Positions 1 through 8,038 of a DNA stretch of 64,000 nucleotides are shown here, piece by piece. The stretch spans positions 29,934 to 93,933 of the forward strand of contig NZ_CANMDB010000012.1 of the NCBI RefSeq assembly GCF_947496515.1, given 5' to 3'. The stretch comes from an uncultured Roseobacter sp. Lineage in GTDB: Bacteria; Pseudomonadota; Alphaproteobacteria; Rhodobacterales; Rhodobacteraceae. Made by a program: the position numbers and the translations under genes. The notes under the pieces were generated by a model that saw only the letters and a list, made by a program, of their open reading frames with translations, was not told where the DNA came from and did not search any database. The first letter of the stretch is position 1, and each line of letters opens with the position of its first letter.

Positions 1-90
1 CGCCGAACACGTTGGTCAGTTTGCAAGCTGTGTTACGCTTTGCGCAAACTTCATGGTATGGATCAAATTGGACCTACATGGGTGTGATAC

Positions 91-748
91 GTGTATTGGC
101 CTCGCCTATTTATCGCCGCCTTTGTCGCATATTGCCTGTGTGCGCCCGCCTCGGTGGGTGTCGCCGGAGCGGGAAATCAATCGCAAAAAGCCGGACTGAT
201 GTGGAACCGAACCGGTCTGCCCGCTCCAAGTCAAATCCCCCTCCGGTCACGATTACTATATGAAACTGGTCGATGTTGAGACCAATGAGGATGCGCTTGC
301 GGCTTACATTGAAGCCGGACGGTTCTTCAAAGTGCTGGTCCCTCCAGGAACCTTTCATTTGAAATTCGCTTCAGGAACACGCTGGTACGGTGACCAAAAA
401 CTTTTCGGATCTGGGCAAAGGACTGCATTTTTTAAGCTGGATAAACCTCTGACCTTTGAGGTTCGCGGTATCGGAACCAAGGTGGGTCACCTGGTTGACT
501 TGAGTGTTGGATCGGTGGGCGACACTGTGAAAGTTGATGTTCAAGAAGAAAGGATTTGTCAGACGCTTCGTCTACAAATCGAACGGCGCGATGAAGACCA
601 AGAGGAGTTCCTCAACCATACCAGATCGCGCCACGGCAGAACCTATCACGATCCACGATTTCCTGAAAACGCAGAGGTGCGATTGGGACCGAAACGAAAA
701 CGAGGGTATGAACTGTCCTACAATGTACGCCAAAGGCGAGCTTGCTGA
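91..748 (+). pseudogene. Decayed secreted protein gene, copy A
   Basis: A GTG-initiated signal-peptide-like start (hydrophobic stretch, then AGAGNQ) leads into the motif LMWNRTGLPA. The frame then shifts by one near position 230, and the rest continues in the frame that holds YIEAGRFFKVLVPPGTF and LTFEVRGIGTKVGHLVDLS, ending at 748. Copy B at 53896-54562 has the same order of motifs (LMWNRTGL, FQVLVPPGRF, IFEVRDPGIKAGHIIDLS) and carries different lesions. Both are therefore decayed copies of one secreted protein family that I cannot name. The single frameshift is seen directly by comparing the two copies; loss of function is inferred. Confidence 0.6.
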
Positions 749-919
749 TGATAGTAATGGCTCCCGATCAGGGTTGCTGAAAAGATGCTCATCCTCCATA
801 GGCTGAGAGTATGCGGCGGTGAAGAGCTTTCTCAATCGCGCGAATGACACGTCGCAGTGTAGCATAGATCGGTGCAGTCCGGTGCGACCAACGGGGTACG
901 AAGAAGCGTTGCATCAAAA

Positions 920-1235
920 TGCTTGTCCGACACGCGAACTCACTGCGATCATGACCCGGCGAGGGAGGCCTAGAACGATTGTCAGCGACAACGGGACGGA
1001 ACTGACCAGTATGGCAGTCCTCAGATGGTGCCAGGAAACGCAGATCGACTGGCACTATATCGCGCCTGGAAAGCCCATGCAGAACGCGTTCGTGGAAAGC
1101 TTCAACGGCAGCTTCCGCGACGAGCTTTTGAACGAAACCCTGTTCTCATCGCTGGCCGAGGCCCGTGAGAAGATCACACATTGGAAAGAGGACTATAACC
1201 GAAACAGACCACATTCATCCCTCGGCAAGCTGGGC
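920..1235 (+). mobile_element. IS3-family transposase OrfB fragment (C-terminal part)
   Basis: The frame reads [24 protein letters not shown] and later [16 protein letters not shown] and NRPHSSLG, which is the C-terminal half of an IS3-family DDE integrase core. The second Asp (SDNG) and the Glu (VESFNG) are present. The N-terminal half with the first Asp and the whole OrfA are missing, so the fragment cannot be active. It abuts a broken chemotaxis receptor on its right. Confidence 0.75.
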
Positions 1236-1580
1236 GCGGCTTCTCGGTCGTCGCTTCTGAAGTGCGTGCTTTGGCACAGCTGTCGCAGGAGGCCGTGCAC
1301 GAAATCAGCGAGGTCATCAATCAGAACACTCAAAGCGTCGAAGTCGGTGTTGAACAGGTCTCTTTGTCTCGAGAAGCAATTGAGGAGATCACGACTGGCG
1401 TCGAGGTTGCGGCGGAGCAGATATCTGAGATTGCGCTGGCGGTCGACCAATAATCGGTTGGTGTTGAAGAGGCTAATAGTGCCGTCAGATCCATCGACAA
1501 AACGGTCCAAATCAATGCGGCCTCGCTTGAGGAAATGACCGCTGCAAGTGTTGCGATGAGTTCGGAAGCTTCCACACTGA
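1236..1580 (+). pseudogene. Methyl-accepting chemotaxis protein, signalling-domain fragment
   Basis: Immediately after the IS3 fragment the frame reads [19 protein letters not shown], the hallmark of the MCP cytoplasmic signalling hairpin. It continues as heptad-rich coiled coil ([18 protein letters not shown]) to an in-frame TAA at 1451-1453. The same frame then continues with receptor-like sequence ([27 protein letters not shown]) to about 1575. The ligand-binding, membrane and HAMP parts are absent, so this is a dead 3' remnant of a receptor gene cut by the IS. Confidence 0.7.
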
Positions 1581-2082
1581 CAAAAATACGTCATTCGTTC
1601 TTGGGGCTTTGCTATCGCAGCAACTATTCGCATTTACTGTTTCTTTGTCGCTGAGCTGAATGATCGGTCATTCGATTGCGCTGTTTAGCTTGTATCCAGA
1701 GCGAGACTGGGGCGACGCAACTTCTACGCCGCCCCGATCTTGGTCTCATCCAAACAAGAAGTTGGTGAACTCCGTTACATGTCGGTTTGCAGGGAATTGA
1801 GCGGTTCTGACGAGTTGCGCTGACGGCACCAAATGCGCACTTAGACCGCCGTAGCTTTCAGTTGGCCGATGTGCGCAGACTTACCGGATCGGGGCCGGCT
1901 TCAGTACGCGGGCACATAGTCCGGCCGCGACGAAGGTTGGATCGCAGGCCACAGCATGTGGCCTGGGTGCAACAGTGGCCGTCGCCGTCGTTAACCATGT
2001 TTTAGGTCAAAAAGGATTCTCGTTTCGCGGGAAGGATTTTGCCGTTAACTATTTCGTGATTGTGTTAACGAAGTGCCCTGCC
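1581..2082. other. Intergenic stretch without recognisable gene
   Basis: About 500 bases follow the MCP remnant with no credible coding frame. The stretch holds a GC-rich hairpin at 1709-1735 and several GTTAAC words around 1990-2075, two of which bracket the region just before the small reading frame at 2083. Nothing else was recognised. Confidence 0.4.
1709..1735 (+). terminator. Terminator-like GC hairpin
   Basis: GGGGCGACG pairs with CGCCGCCCC across a 9-base loop with one mismatch. There is no strong T-tract behind it, so it may be a weak or structural hairpin left from the old gene downstream of the MCP remnant. Confidence 0.35.
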
Positions 2083-2253
2083 CATGACGTCAGATACCTC
2101 CTTCCAACCGTCCGATATGGATGCTCAGACCTTCGGCTCTCCCATTGGTCAGATCTTTTGGCAGATGACGATTTCTGAGGCGCATAGCCATCTGCCGATC
2201 TGCGAGTTTGAGCAGCGCGTGTCTACCCTGCTGTTGCGTACAATGGTGTGAGA
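2083..2253 (+). pseudogene. Truncated RTX toxin-activating acyltransferase-like fragment
   Basis: A 56-codon frame from ATG reads GQIFWQMTISEAHSHLPICE. The spacing of W, S, H and the following Leu-rich helix resembles the N-terminal catalytic region of HlyC/CyaC-type toxin-activating lysine acyltransferases (pattern GxhhWLM.S..HRHL..). The frame stops after about one third of the usual length, just before an IS6 remnant. A giant RTX protein is encoded at the other end of the window, which makes the assignment more attractive. The similarity is by eye only and the fragment is too short for function. Confidence 0.35.
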
Positions 2254-2284
2254 GTGAGATCGTTACTGACGAAGGAGATTTGCC

Positions 2285-2557
2285 GTGCCAGCCCGAAATC
2301 CTTTTGAAGACTATCGTCTCACGACAGATGTGATCGCGTTGGCTGTGCGGCGGTATGGGCGGTTCCCGCGATGGCATCTCAACTTGGATGATCGCATGGT
2401 GGGGTGCGAGATCGCCGTCGATACCCTGACGGCTTGTCGATCGTTGGATAAGTTCAGTCGCGGAGTCCAAAAGCGAAATATTGTAGGCATAACTGCTGGC
2501 TCGCTCCACAATGCCATGTTTATCAGGTCTGTGTGCAAGGCGGCTGCGGTAACATGA
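2285..2557 (+). pseudogene. IS6-family transposase N-terminal remnant
   Basis: After a good ribosome site (gaaggag) the frame reads MPARNPFEDYRL then TDVIALAVRRYGRFP, matching the N-terminal helix of IS6-family transposases (pattern DVIALAVRWYxRY). From about codon 35 the similarity disappears and no DDE core follows. It is best read as a remnant joined to unrelated sequence. An alternative is a chimeric short protein, which I think is unlikely. Confidence 0.45.
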
Positions 2558-2577
2558 ATGACCTAGAGGGCGTGACT

Positions 2578-3177
2578 ATGGAACCACTCGTCGCTGTGGG
2601 CAGCGAACTTCCAAAATCAGTAAGTGAGCCAACTCCTCTGGTCGTAGAAAGCTATTCGCCAATGATCGATCGCTCGGCTGATCAACCTACTCCTGGCACT
2701 GCTGGGCTTAGGACTTTCCAAGTTTCAGAGTGTCATCGCACGCAAGTGAAAAAGCTGACCCGACGAGTGCATGAGGCGAGCCTGTTTGGCGACATCCTGT
2801 TTTCGAATGTAAAGTTCGATCGGTTCTTTGACCTGGCGATAGACCGGAACTCTAGACAGCACCTTGGTTTGGCCGTCAGTCTGGACGAGCGGGTGCTGGG
2901 GTGCTGCTATTGCTCAATTGGTGCATACTTCATTGGTGACGGCGGGCGCATCGTATCGGTCAACACGATATGCGTTGATCCGGATGTCTCGAAGAGATTG
3001 CTCGGCGGGAAGGTGGCGCTGCGGCTGGCAAAGGGCATCGAGACCTGGGCCGAGGCGCAACAGGCGACGCATATACTATATCATGTAACTGCTGGAATAG
3101 ATGGCAGACGTGCAGATCGGTTCTTTCGACAAATCGGAATAGTAGCTGTGGGCGGAAACTATTGCCTAACGCTATAA
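2578..3177 (+). CDS. GNAT-like N-acetyltransferase domain protein
   Basis: The protein has about 199 residues from the ATG at 2578, which has AGAGGG seven bases upstream; in-frame ATGs at 2533 and 2554 are possible but lack a ribosome site. The C-terminal part reads HLGLAVSLDERVLGCCYC, then an IVSVNTICVDPD strand, a Gly-rich turn (LLGGK), and ends THILYHVTAGIDGRRADRFFRQIG..GGNY. This resembles the GNAT fold of phage- and accessory-region acetyltransferases whose tail reads HVT.G...R.DR..R..GF...GG.Y. The substrate is unknown. Nothing in the immediate context, which is remnants of IS6 and an acyltransferase, defines its role. Confidence 0.5.
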   Translation: MEPLVAVGSELPKSVSEPTPLVVESYSPMIDRSADQPTPGTAGLRTFQVSECHRTQVKKLTRRVHEASLFGDILFSNVKFDRFFDLAIDRNSRQHLGLAVSLDERVLGCCYCSIGAYFIGDGGRIVSVNTICVDPDVSKRLLGGKVALRLAKGIETWAEAQQATHILYHVTAGIDGRRADRFFRQIGIVAVGGNYCLTL

Positions 3178-3267
3178 CAGGTAGGAAAAGAAAAACGAAC
3201 GAACTTTGTGCTCCTTAGAAGTACCCTATTTTGCGTCTCATTAAAGAAGGAGAAGCGTCTAATTGCT

Positions 3268-3828
3268 ATGAATAAGATGCACACCTCCCAAAATTGGTCA
3301 AGTTATTCCTCTTCTAAATGGATACTAAGACCCCTGGAGTGCTTGCTGCTCGCGCTTTCGTTAGCGATCTATGCGCCCAGAGAAGTATCAGCTGACCACG
3401 CAGCAGACATAGAGCGTATGTTCTCTTGGAATGAGAGAGGTGGTATGAATCTTGAAGGATTGAAAACTGTTACGGCGATCCTTGAGGCATGTAAACTTCA
3501 GATTGAGACGACGTTCAGTTTTCCAAATCCAGTATCGCACGGCTTAAAACGCAAAGTTGTCACAATCGACCTTGCCCGAGTTGAGACAGTAGAACAAAGC
3601 GAATATCTTGGTCGCTACTTGATTGAGCTTTACCCGCACGGATATGGAAGTATTTTCCGCGCACGTCGAGACCTGAACGTCCAAACCACTAGAGAAAATT
3701 GGGGTGGAGAGAGATCCAAGTCCGTTGAAGACGTTTCGCTTAATCTGTTTGTCCCCACACCCGGTCGCGATCGTGCCGCAGAAGTGTTGCAAAACTACAC
3801 ACGTACAAATTGTCCAGAAAGAGAATAA
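3268..3828 (+). CDS. Hypothetical secreted protein, 186 aa
   Basis: The chosen ATG at 3268 follows AAGGAGAAG by about 12 bases and gives a long N-terminal region with a hydrophobic stretch (LECLLLALSLAIYAP) ending near a possible cleavage at VSADHAAD. The upstream in-frame ATG at 3208 has no ribosome site. The mature part is mixed alpha/beta with one Cys near each end (EACKLQ, TNCPERE). No family was recognised. A 56-codon frame begins two bases after its stop, so the two were probably co-transcribed before an IS landed in the second. Confidence 0.5.
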   Translation: MNKMHTSQNWSSYSSSKWILRPLECLLLALSLAIYAPREVSADHAADIERMFSWNERGGMNLEGLKTVTAILEACKLQIETTFSFPNPVSHGLKRKVVTIDLARVETVEQSEYLGRYLIELYPHGYGSIFRARRDLNVQTTRENWGGERSKSVEDVSLNLFVPTPGRDRAAEVLQNYTRTNCPERE

Positions 3829-3830
3829 CG

Positions 3831-4001
3831 ATGGATTCCCAGACTTTTAGCAGACTTACGATCAGGGACCTGGGGGAAATGACCGACGAGGAACTCGGCA
3901 TAGTCAAGGACTTTGGCAAAGGAGTTCAAGCGAGTATCGATGGCAATAGGTTGAAAGGTGGAATTGATGCTGGCGTGCCCCCATCGGGTGGTCCGGTTTG
4001 A
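3831..4001 (+). CDS. Small hypothetical protein, 3' end replaced by IS3 sequence
   Basis: The frame starts two bases after the preceding gene and reads MDSQTFSRLTIRDLGEMTD, an acidic helical start. The left end of the IS3 element lies at about 3976, so the last residues (VPPSGGPV) are encoded by IS terminal sequence. The original protein was therefore longer or different at its C-terminus. No family was recognised. Confidence 0.35.
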   Translation: MDSQTFSRLTIRDLGEMTDEELGIVKDFGKGVQASIDGNRLKGGIDAGVPPSGGPV

Positions 4002-4004
4002 TTG

Positions 4005-5000
4005 TTAGTGCATCGTTGGTCTCTGGTCCATTGGAACGATGCTTTCCGGCGCTGGCGGTCGATAGCCCAGTGCGCTATGCGGCCTGACGGTGTTGTAGTG
4101 GATGCGCCATTGCTCGATCAGGATTTGGGCTTCTCGTATGCTATAGAATAGCTCTCCGTTGAGGAGCTCATCCCTGAACCGGGCGTTGAAGCTTTCGCAG
4201 TATCCATTTTCCCAGGGTGATCCTGGCTCGATGTAAGCGGTCTTGGCACCGACGGCAGCGATCCAATCCCTTACCTTCTGCGCAACAAACTCGGGGCCGT
4301 TGTCGGACCTGATGTACTCAGGCGGGCCTCGCAGGATGAACAGGTCTGTCAGAGCATCCAGCACATCGGTTGAGTTGAGTTTGCGATCGACGCGGATCAT
4401 GAGCGCCTCCCTAGTGTATTCGTCGATGATGTTCAGTGTTCGATAGACCCGCCCGTCAGCAGTTCGATCCTGGACGAAGTCGTAGCTCCAGACATGGTTC
4501 GGACGTTCCGGCCTGAGGCGGACGCATGACCCGTCGTTCAGCCAGAGCCGTCCTTTCTTCTTCTGTTTTTGCGGCACCTTAAGCCCTTCACTCCGCCAGA
4601 TGCGTTCGACCCGCTTGTGGTTCACACACCAACCCGCGTTGTTCAGCAAACCCGTCACCATACGGTACCCGTAGCGCCCATACTGATCAGCCAGTTCGAT
4701 GATGTCGTCGGTGAGGCGCTTCTCATCGGCCCGACCTCGCGGCACCTTGCGCTGTGTGGAGCGATGCTGCCCAAGCGTGCGGCAGGCGCGGCGTTCAGAT
4801 ACGCCAAGCTCCTGCCGCACATGGTCGATGCATTTCCGGCGACGTGAAGGGCTCAGAAGTTTCCCTTCGCCGCTTCCGTCAAGATCAGCTTGTCCAGCGT
4901 CAGGTCTGACACCGCCCGCCGCAGCCGCTGGTTCTCCTTCTCCAGCTCTTTCAGTCGCGCGAGCTGAGATCGCTGCATCCCGCCATAGAGCTTGCGCCAT
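4005..5000 (-). CDS. IS3-family transposase OrfB (DDE integrase core)
   Basis: The frame is 331 codons long; the first part is OrfA-overlap sequence and the real domain begins near SRRRKCIDHVRQELGVSERRACR. The HTH_21-like region is followed by an rve core with all three catalytic acids visible: WSYDFVQDRTADG, YIRSDNGPEF and WENGYCESFNARFRDELL. It ends with NTVRPHSALGYRPP, typical of the family. No internal stop is present, so the element may still be mobile. Confidence 0.85.
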   Translation of the reverse strand: MAQALWRDAAISARATERAGEGEPAAAAGGVRPDAGQADLDGSGEGKLLSPSRRRKCIDHVRQELGVSERRACRTLGQHRSTQRKVPRGRADEKRLTDDIIELADQYGRYGYRMVTGLLNNAGWCVNHKRVERIWRSEGLKVPQKQKKKGRLWLNDGSCVRLRPERPNHVWSYDFVQDRTADGRVYRTLNIIDEYTREALMIRVDRKLNSTDVLDALTDLFILRGPPEYIRSDNGPEFVAQKVRDWIAAVGAKTAYIEPGSPWENGYCESFNARFRDELLNGELFYSIREAQILIEQWRIHYNTVRPHSALGYRPPAPESIVPMDQRPTMH

Positions 5001-5131
5001 CGATAAAATGTCTGCTGCGTCACGCCGATCTGGCGCACCGCCTCAGCTATCGTCGCCCCTTGTCCTTGCAGAACTTCAACTTGCCGAAGCTTCGATACAA
5101 TATCTTCGGGCTTCTCTCGTTTTCCAGCCAT
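4853..5131 (-). CDS. IS3-family transposase OrfA
   Basis: This 92-aa protein has an N-terminal helix-turn-helix (VEVLQGQGATIAEAVRQIG then TQQTFYRWRKLYGG) followed by a leucine-rich coiled coil (LKELEKENQRLRRAVSDLTLDK), the standard IS3 OrfA layout. It overlaps orfB in another frame. IS3 elements normally make the active transposase by -1 ribosomal frameshifting in such an overlap; that is family knowledge and not shown here. Confidence 0.85.
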   Translation of the reverse strand: MAGKREKPEDIVSKLRQVEVLQGQGATIAEAVRQIGVTQQTFYRWRKLYGGMQRSQLARLKELEKENQRLRRAVSDLTLDKLILTEAAKGNF

Positions 5132-5199
5132 CGCTGATCCTCCAATTTGAGGGATAACCTATCCCAGTTGGTGGACCACTTTCAGGGGGCTACTCCATT

Positions 5200-5454
5200 T
5201 TGCCAGTAGCAATCGCAGCGCAACAAGATCTTATCACAGGCAGGATTACGGCTGAGACTTGGGGAGTGACAAGCAACAACAGAACAATCAATTCGCTACG
5301 GTCGGTTGCCGGATTGTCGTTGGACTTGGCCGCCGTGCAGAAGTCAATTACGGCGATGAGCGTTGTTGAAGCGCTTATTGAAGACCCCAATACTGAGCTT
5401 ACGCCTCACAGCTTCGCACTAGTCGAAAGCGAGCCGGGATCTTGCACACCTTGA
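5200..5454 (+). CDS. Unknown frame right of the IS3 insertion
   Basis: An 84-codon frame begins just right of the IS end and reads MPVAIAAQQDLITGRITAETWG, finishing LVESEPGSCTP. It has no clear ribosome site and may be the 3' part of a gene whose 5' part was removed by the IS. No family was recognised. It could equally be spurious. Confidence 0.25.
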   Translation: MPVAIAAQQDLITGRITAETWGVTSNNRTINSLRSVAGLSLDLAAVQKSITAMSVVEALIEDPNTELTPHSFALVESEPGSCTP

Positions 5455-5793
5455 GAAGCTTTTTTTGACGGGCTTGTCACCGTTTGCGTCGACACAGTTC
5501 TTCACCTCCCAGAGTCTGTCGATTTACTGGCAGGGAGGATGCAACGGAGGGCGGCCTTAGCCAACTGAGCCGACGCGGTGTTATACACCGCATATCTTGC
5601 GCGTAGCGTAACGTCGGAACGGTTGAAGCTTTGTCATACCAGCTGAACTGTTTATTGATTTCGAAACTAGCCATTCTTCCTGCGGAAACCGTCATTATGT
5701 TAGTGAAGTCCTGCGCATTTCTTTGCATCGGATGAGTGCATTGCTTCGCAAACTCTGTTCGCCTGTGGTCAAAATTGGTTCAGAAGAACGGAC

Positions 5794-5887
5794 ATGAAAA
5801 CTCAACGCACTCTTGAGAAGATTTCGGATATGGGTGACCGAAAGGTGATCCCTCAAGGTATCATCGACGAAGGCCGTATCTTCGTTT
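5794..5887 (+). pseudogene. Small reading frame interrupted by the second IS3 element
   Basis: A frame starting MKTQRTLEKISDMGDRK runs into the left end of the IS at 5888. If the IS and one copy of its TTT duplication are removed, the frame continues right of the element and stops after WSYAFQ. It would encode a charged peptide of about 39 residues with no recognised family. About 340 bases to its left (5455-5793) hold no recognisable gene. Confidence 0.3.
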
Positions 5888-5940
5888 TGAACCGCGCCGG
5901 GTTTGCCTAAGGCTCCAACTCATGAGTAGGATGGAGCATC

Positions 5941-6303
5941 ATGACCAAGACAACAAACAAGTATTCCCCAGAAGTTCGCGAACGCGCTGTGCGGATGGTA
6001 TTGGATGGCGCAGGGCAGCATGAGAGCCGATGGGCGGCGATTGTGTCGATTTCCTCGAAGATTGGCTGTGCACCGCAAACGCTGAACGAATGGGTCAAGA
6101 AGGTTGAGGTTGATGCCGGTCAACGCGGCGGCATCACGACCGAACAGGCCGATAAGATGAAGGCCTTGGAGCGCGAAGTCCGCGAACTGAAGCAGGCCAA
6201 TGAGATGCTTCGCAAGGCGTCGGCATATTTTGCCCCCGCTCTCGGCAGATTTGCTTTGCAAATCGCCTGCCGCGCAATGGGACGGAGCTCGACCGCCCAC
6301 TGA
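5941..6303 (+). CDS. IS3-family transposase OrfA
   Basis: The protein opens [22 protein letters not shown] and continues through a helix-turn-helix with [13 protein letters not shown] and a coiled coil ([22 protein letters not shown]), as in the IS51 group. It overlaps orfB, which runs in another frame. Only the first 95 or so residues are OrfA-like; the tail is read-through of the overlap. Confidence 0.8.
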   Translation: MTKTTNKYSPEVRERAVRMVLDGAGQHESRWAAIVSISSKIGCAPQTLNEWVKKVEVDAGQRGGITTEQADKMKALEREVRELKQANEMLRKASAYFAPALGRFALQIACRAMGRSSTAH

Positions 6304-7210
6304 AACGATGATCCAGTTCATAGAAGATCACCGGGATGATCATGGGGTCGAGCCAATCTGCCGCGTCCTGCCGATTGCCCCAGCCACGTTCTATGACCAT
6401 TTGGCCAAGCGCGCCTACCCCTCACGCCTTGCGGATCGGACCAAGCGTGACGAGGAGCTGAAGCCGGAGATCGAGCGTGTCTTTGAGGAAAACCTCAGCG
6501 TCTATGGTGTTCGGAAGGTCTGGCATCAAATGCGTCGAGAAGGCTTTGATATTGCTCGCTGCACCGTTGCACGCTTGATGAAGGATTTGGGCCTTGAGGG
6601 TGTCGTGCGCGGCAAGAAACCGAAGACAACGATCCCGGACAAGGCGCTGCAGTGCCCACTGGACAAGGTGAACCGCCAATTCCATGCGCCCGCGCCAAAC
6701 GTACTCTGGGTCAGCGACTTCACATATATCGCGACCTGGCAGGGGTTTGTGTATGTTGCCTTCGTCATTGACGTCTTTGCCCGACGCATTGTCAGGTGGC
6801 GCGTTAGTCGCACGGCTTCTGCCGGATTTGTTCTAGATGCTTTGGAGCAAGCCATTCATCAACGCAGACCGGCCTAGGATCAACTGGTGCACCACTCGGA
6901 TCGCGGGTCGCAATATCCATCGATCAAATACACCGAACGGCTCGCAGAGGCGAAGATTGCCCCGTCAGTCGGCAGCGTTGGGGACTCTTATGACAACGCC
7001 CTCGCAGAAACGATCAATGGCCTGTTCAAAGCCCAGGTCATCCGCCGGCGTGGGCCATGGCGCAGCTTCGATGCCGTCGAATACGCAACATTGGAATGGG
7101 TCGATTGGTTCAACAACCGCCGCCTGCTGGAACCCATCGGGAATATCCCGCCAGCCGAAGCAGAAGCAAACTTCTACGCAGCTCTGGAAAGATCAGACAT
7201 CGCCGTGTAA
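6200..7210 (+). pseudogene. IS3-family transposase OrfB with in-frame amber stop
   Basis: The OrfB core is clear: VLWVSDFTYIATWQGFVYVA (first Asp), LVHHSDRGSQYPSI (second Asp) and SYDNALAETINGLFKAQ (Glu). A TAG at 6875-6877 splits it in the segment QRRPA/DQLVHHSD, where a CAG-to-TAG change would explain the stop. Everything else is in frame up to DIAV and the stop at 7210. The lesion is recent-looking because no other damage is visible. Confidence 0.8.
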
Positions 7211-7344
7211 CTAAGACAAATCAGCCTCCGGCAAACCCGGCGCGGTTCATTTTCTGGTCCTACGCTTTTCAATAGATGTTCTAGATTGACAGGTTGGAGT
7301 GGCAGCGGGCAACTTGTATTCACATATTTCTTGGGGACTAGCAG

Positions 7345-7983
7345 ATGCATCAACTGACGCCGATCCGAACTTACTCCGCGATACTTACCGCATTTTTTGT
7401 AGGCCTTGGCGCTTATGCGTCTGCGAATAACCAAGATGGCCTTGCTCGATCAGTTATACAAGTTGATCTCAAGTCGCTCAAAAAAGGAGCGTGGGACAAA
7501 CTCTATGGCGGGGAGTGGAGTCAAGCCATAGATGATTTTACTGAGGCCATACGTTACGATCCGGACGATTGGGGATCATACCGTGGTCGTTACACTACCT
7601 ATGGGATTGTCGGGGAATGGGAGAAAGCACTACACGACGCAAACAAAGCAATCGAGCTCAATCCGGACCACATGAATTCTTTTACGGAGCGAGCACATAT
7701 TCTCCAAAAGTTGGGCGAGTTCGATCGCGCGCTTTCCGATCTCAACGAGGCCGTAAGTCGCTTCCCAGAGTGGTCTGACGTATATTCGCAAAGGGCCAGG
7801 GTATTAATTGAATTAGAAAAATGTACCTTAGCTTTGGAGAACGCCAAAGAAGCAAGCCGTCTTGACCCACGTGATGACCACAGTAACCGACTTGTTGCGG
7901 AATTGGTAGCCGCGGGCCCAAAGTGTGGGGCATTAGCGGAAGGCGAGGGAACTGCTCGTAACAAAAATGACTTCAAGCCATAG
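7345..7983 (+). CDS. Secreted tetratricopeptide-repeat protein
   Basis: The 212-aa protein begins with a signal peptide (SAILTAFFVGLGAYASANN). Three to four TPR units follow: GGEWSQAIDDFTEAIRYDPD, GEWEKALHDANKAIELNPD, GEFDRALSDLNEAVSRFPE and LEKCTLALENAKEASRLDPR. TPRs bind protein partners, so this is probably a periplasmic scaffold. It converges with the 892-aa secreted protein gene, whose stop lies 55 bases away. No enzymatic domain is present and the partner is unknown. Confidence 0.7.
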   Translation: MHQLTPIRTYSAILTAFFVGLGAYASANNQDGLARSVIQVDLKSLKKGAWDKLYGGEWSQAIDDFTEAIRYDPDDWGSYRGRYTTYGIVGEWEKALHDANKAIELNPDHMNSFTERAHILQKLGEFDRALSDLNEAVSRFPEWSDVYSQRARVLIELEKCTLALENAKEASRLDPRDDHSNRLVAELVAAGPKCGALAEGEGTARNKNDFKP

Positions 7984-8038
7984 ACTTGATCTGTTTTTGC
8001 TGAAAGCGTTTGGGCTCTAAAGCAGAGTACTATTCTGA

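Larger units (their letters stand above)
3976..5192 (-). mobile_element. IS3-family insertion sequence, apparently intact
   Basis: The element carries overlapping orfA and orfB on the minus strand. Its ends share an imperfect inverted repeat: the left end reads tgcccccatcgggtggtcc and the right end, reversed, reads tagccccctgaaagtggtcc. No clear 3-bp target duplication is visible, so the copy may be a recombinant. A diverged copy of the left end is found at about 10998-11040. Confidence 0.75.
5888..7249 (+). mobile_element. IS3-family (IS51-like) element with TTT target duplication
   Basis: A 20-bp perfect terminal inverted repeat is present: tgaaccgcgccgggtttgcc at 5888-5907 and its reverse complement at 7230-7249. 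The flanking triplets 5885-5887 and 7250-7252 are both TTT, the 3-bp duplication expected for IS3. OrfA is intact but OrfB has an in-frame amber codon, so this copy is probably inactive without suppression or trans-complementation. Confidence 0.85.
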
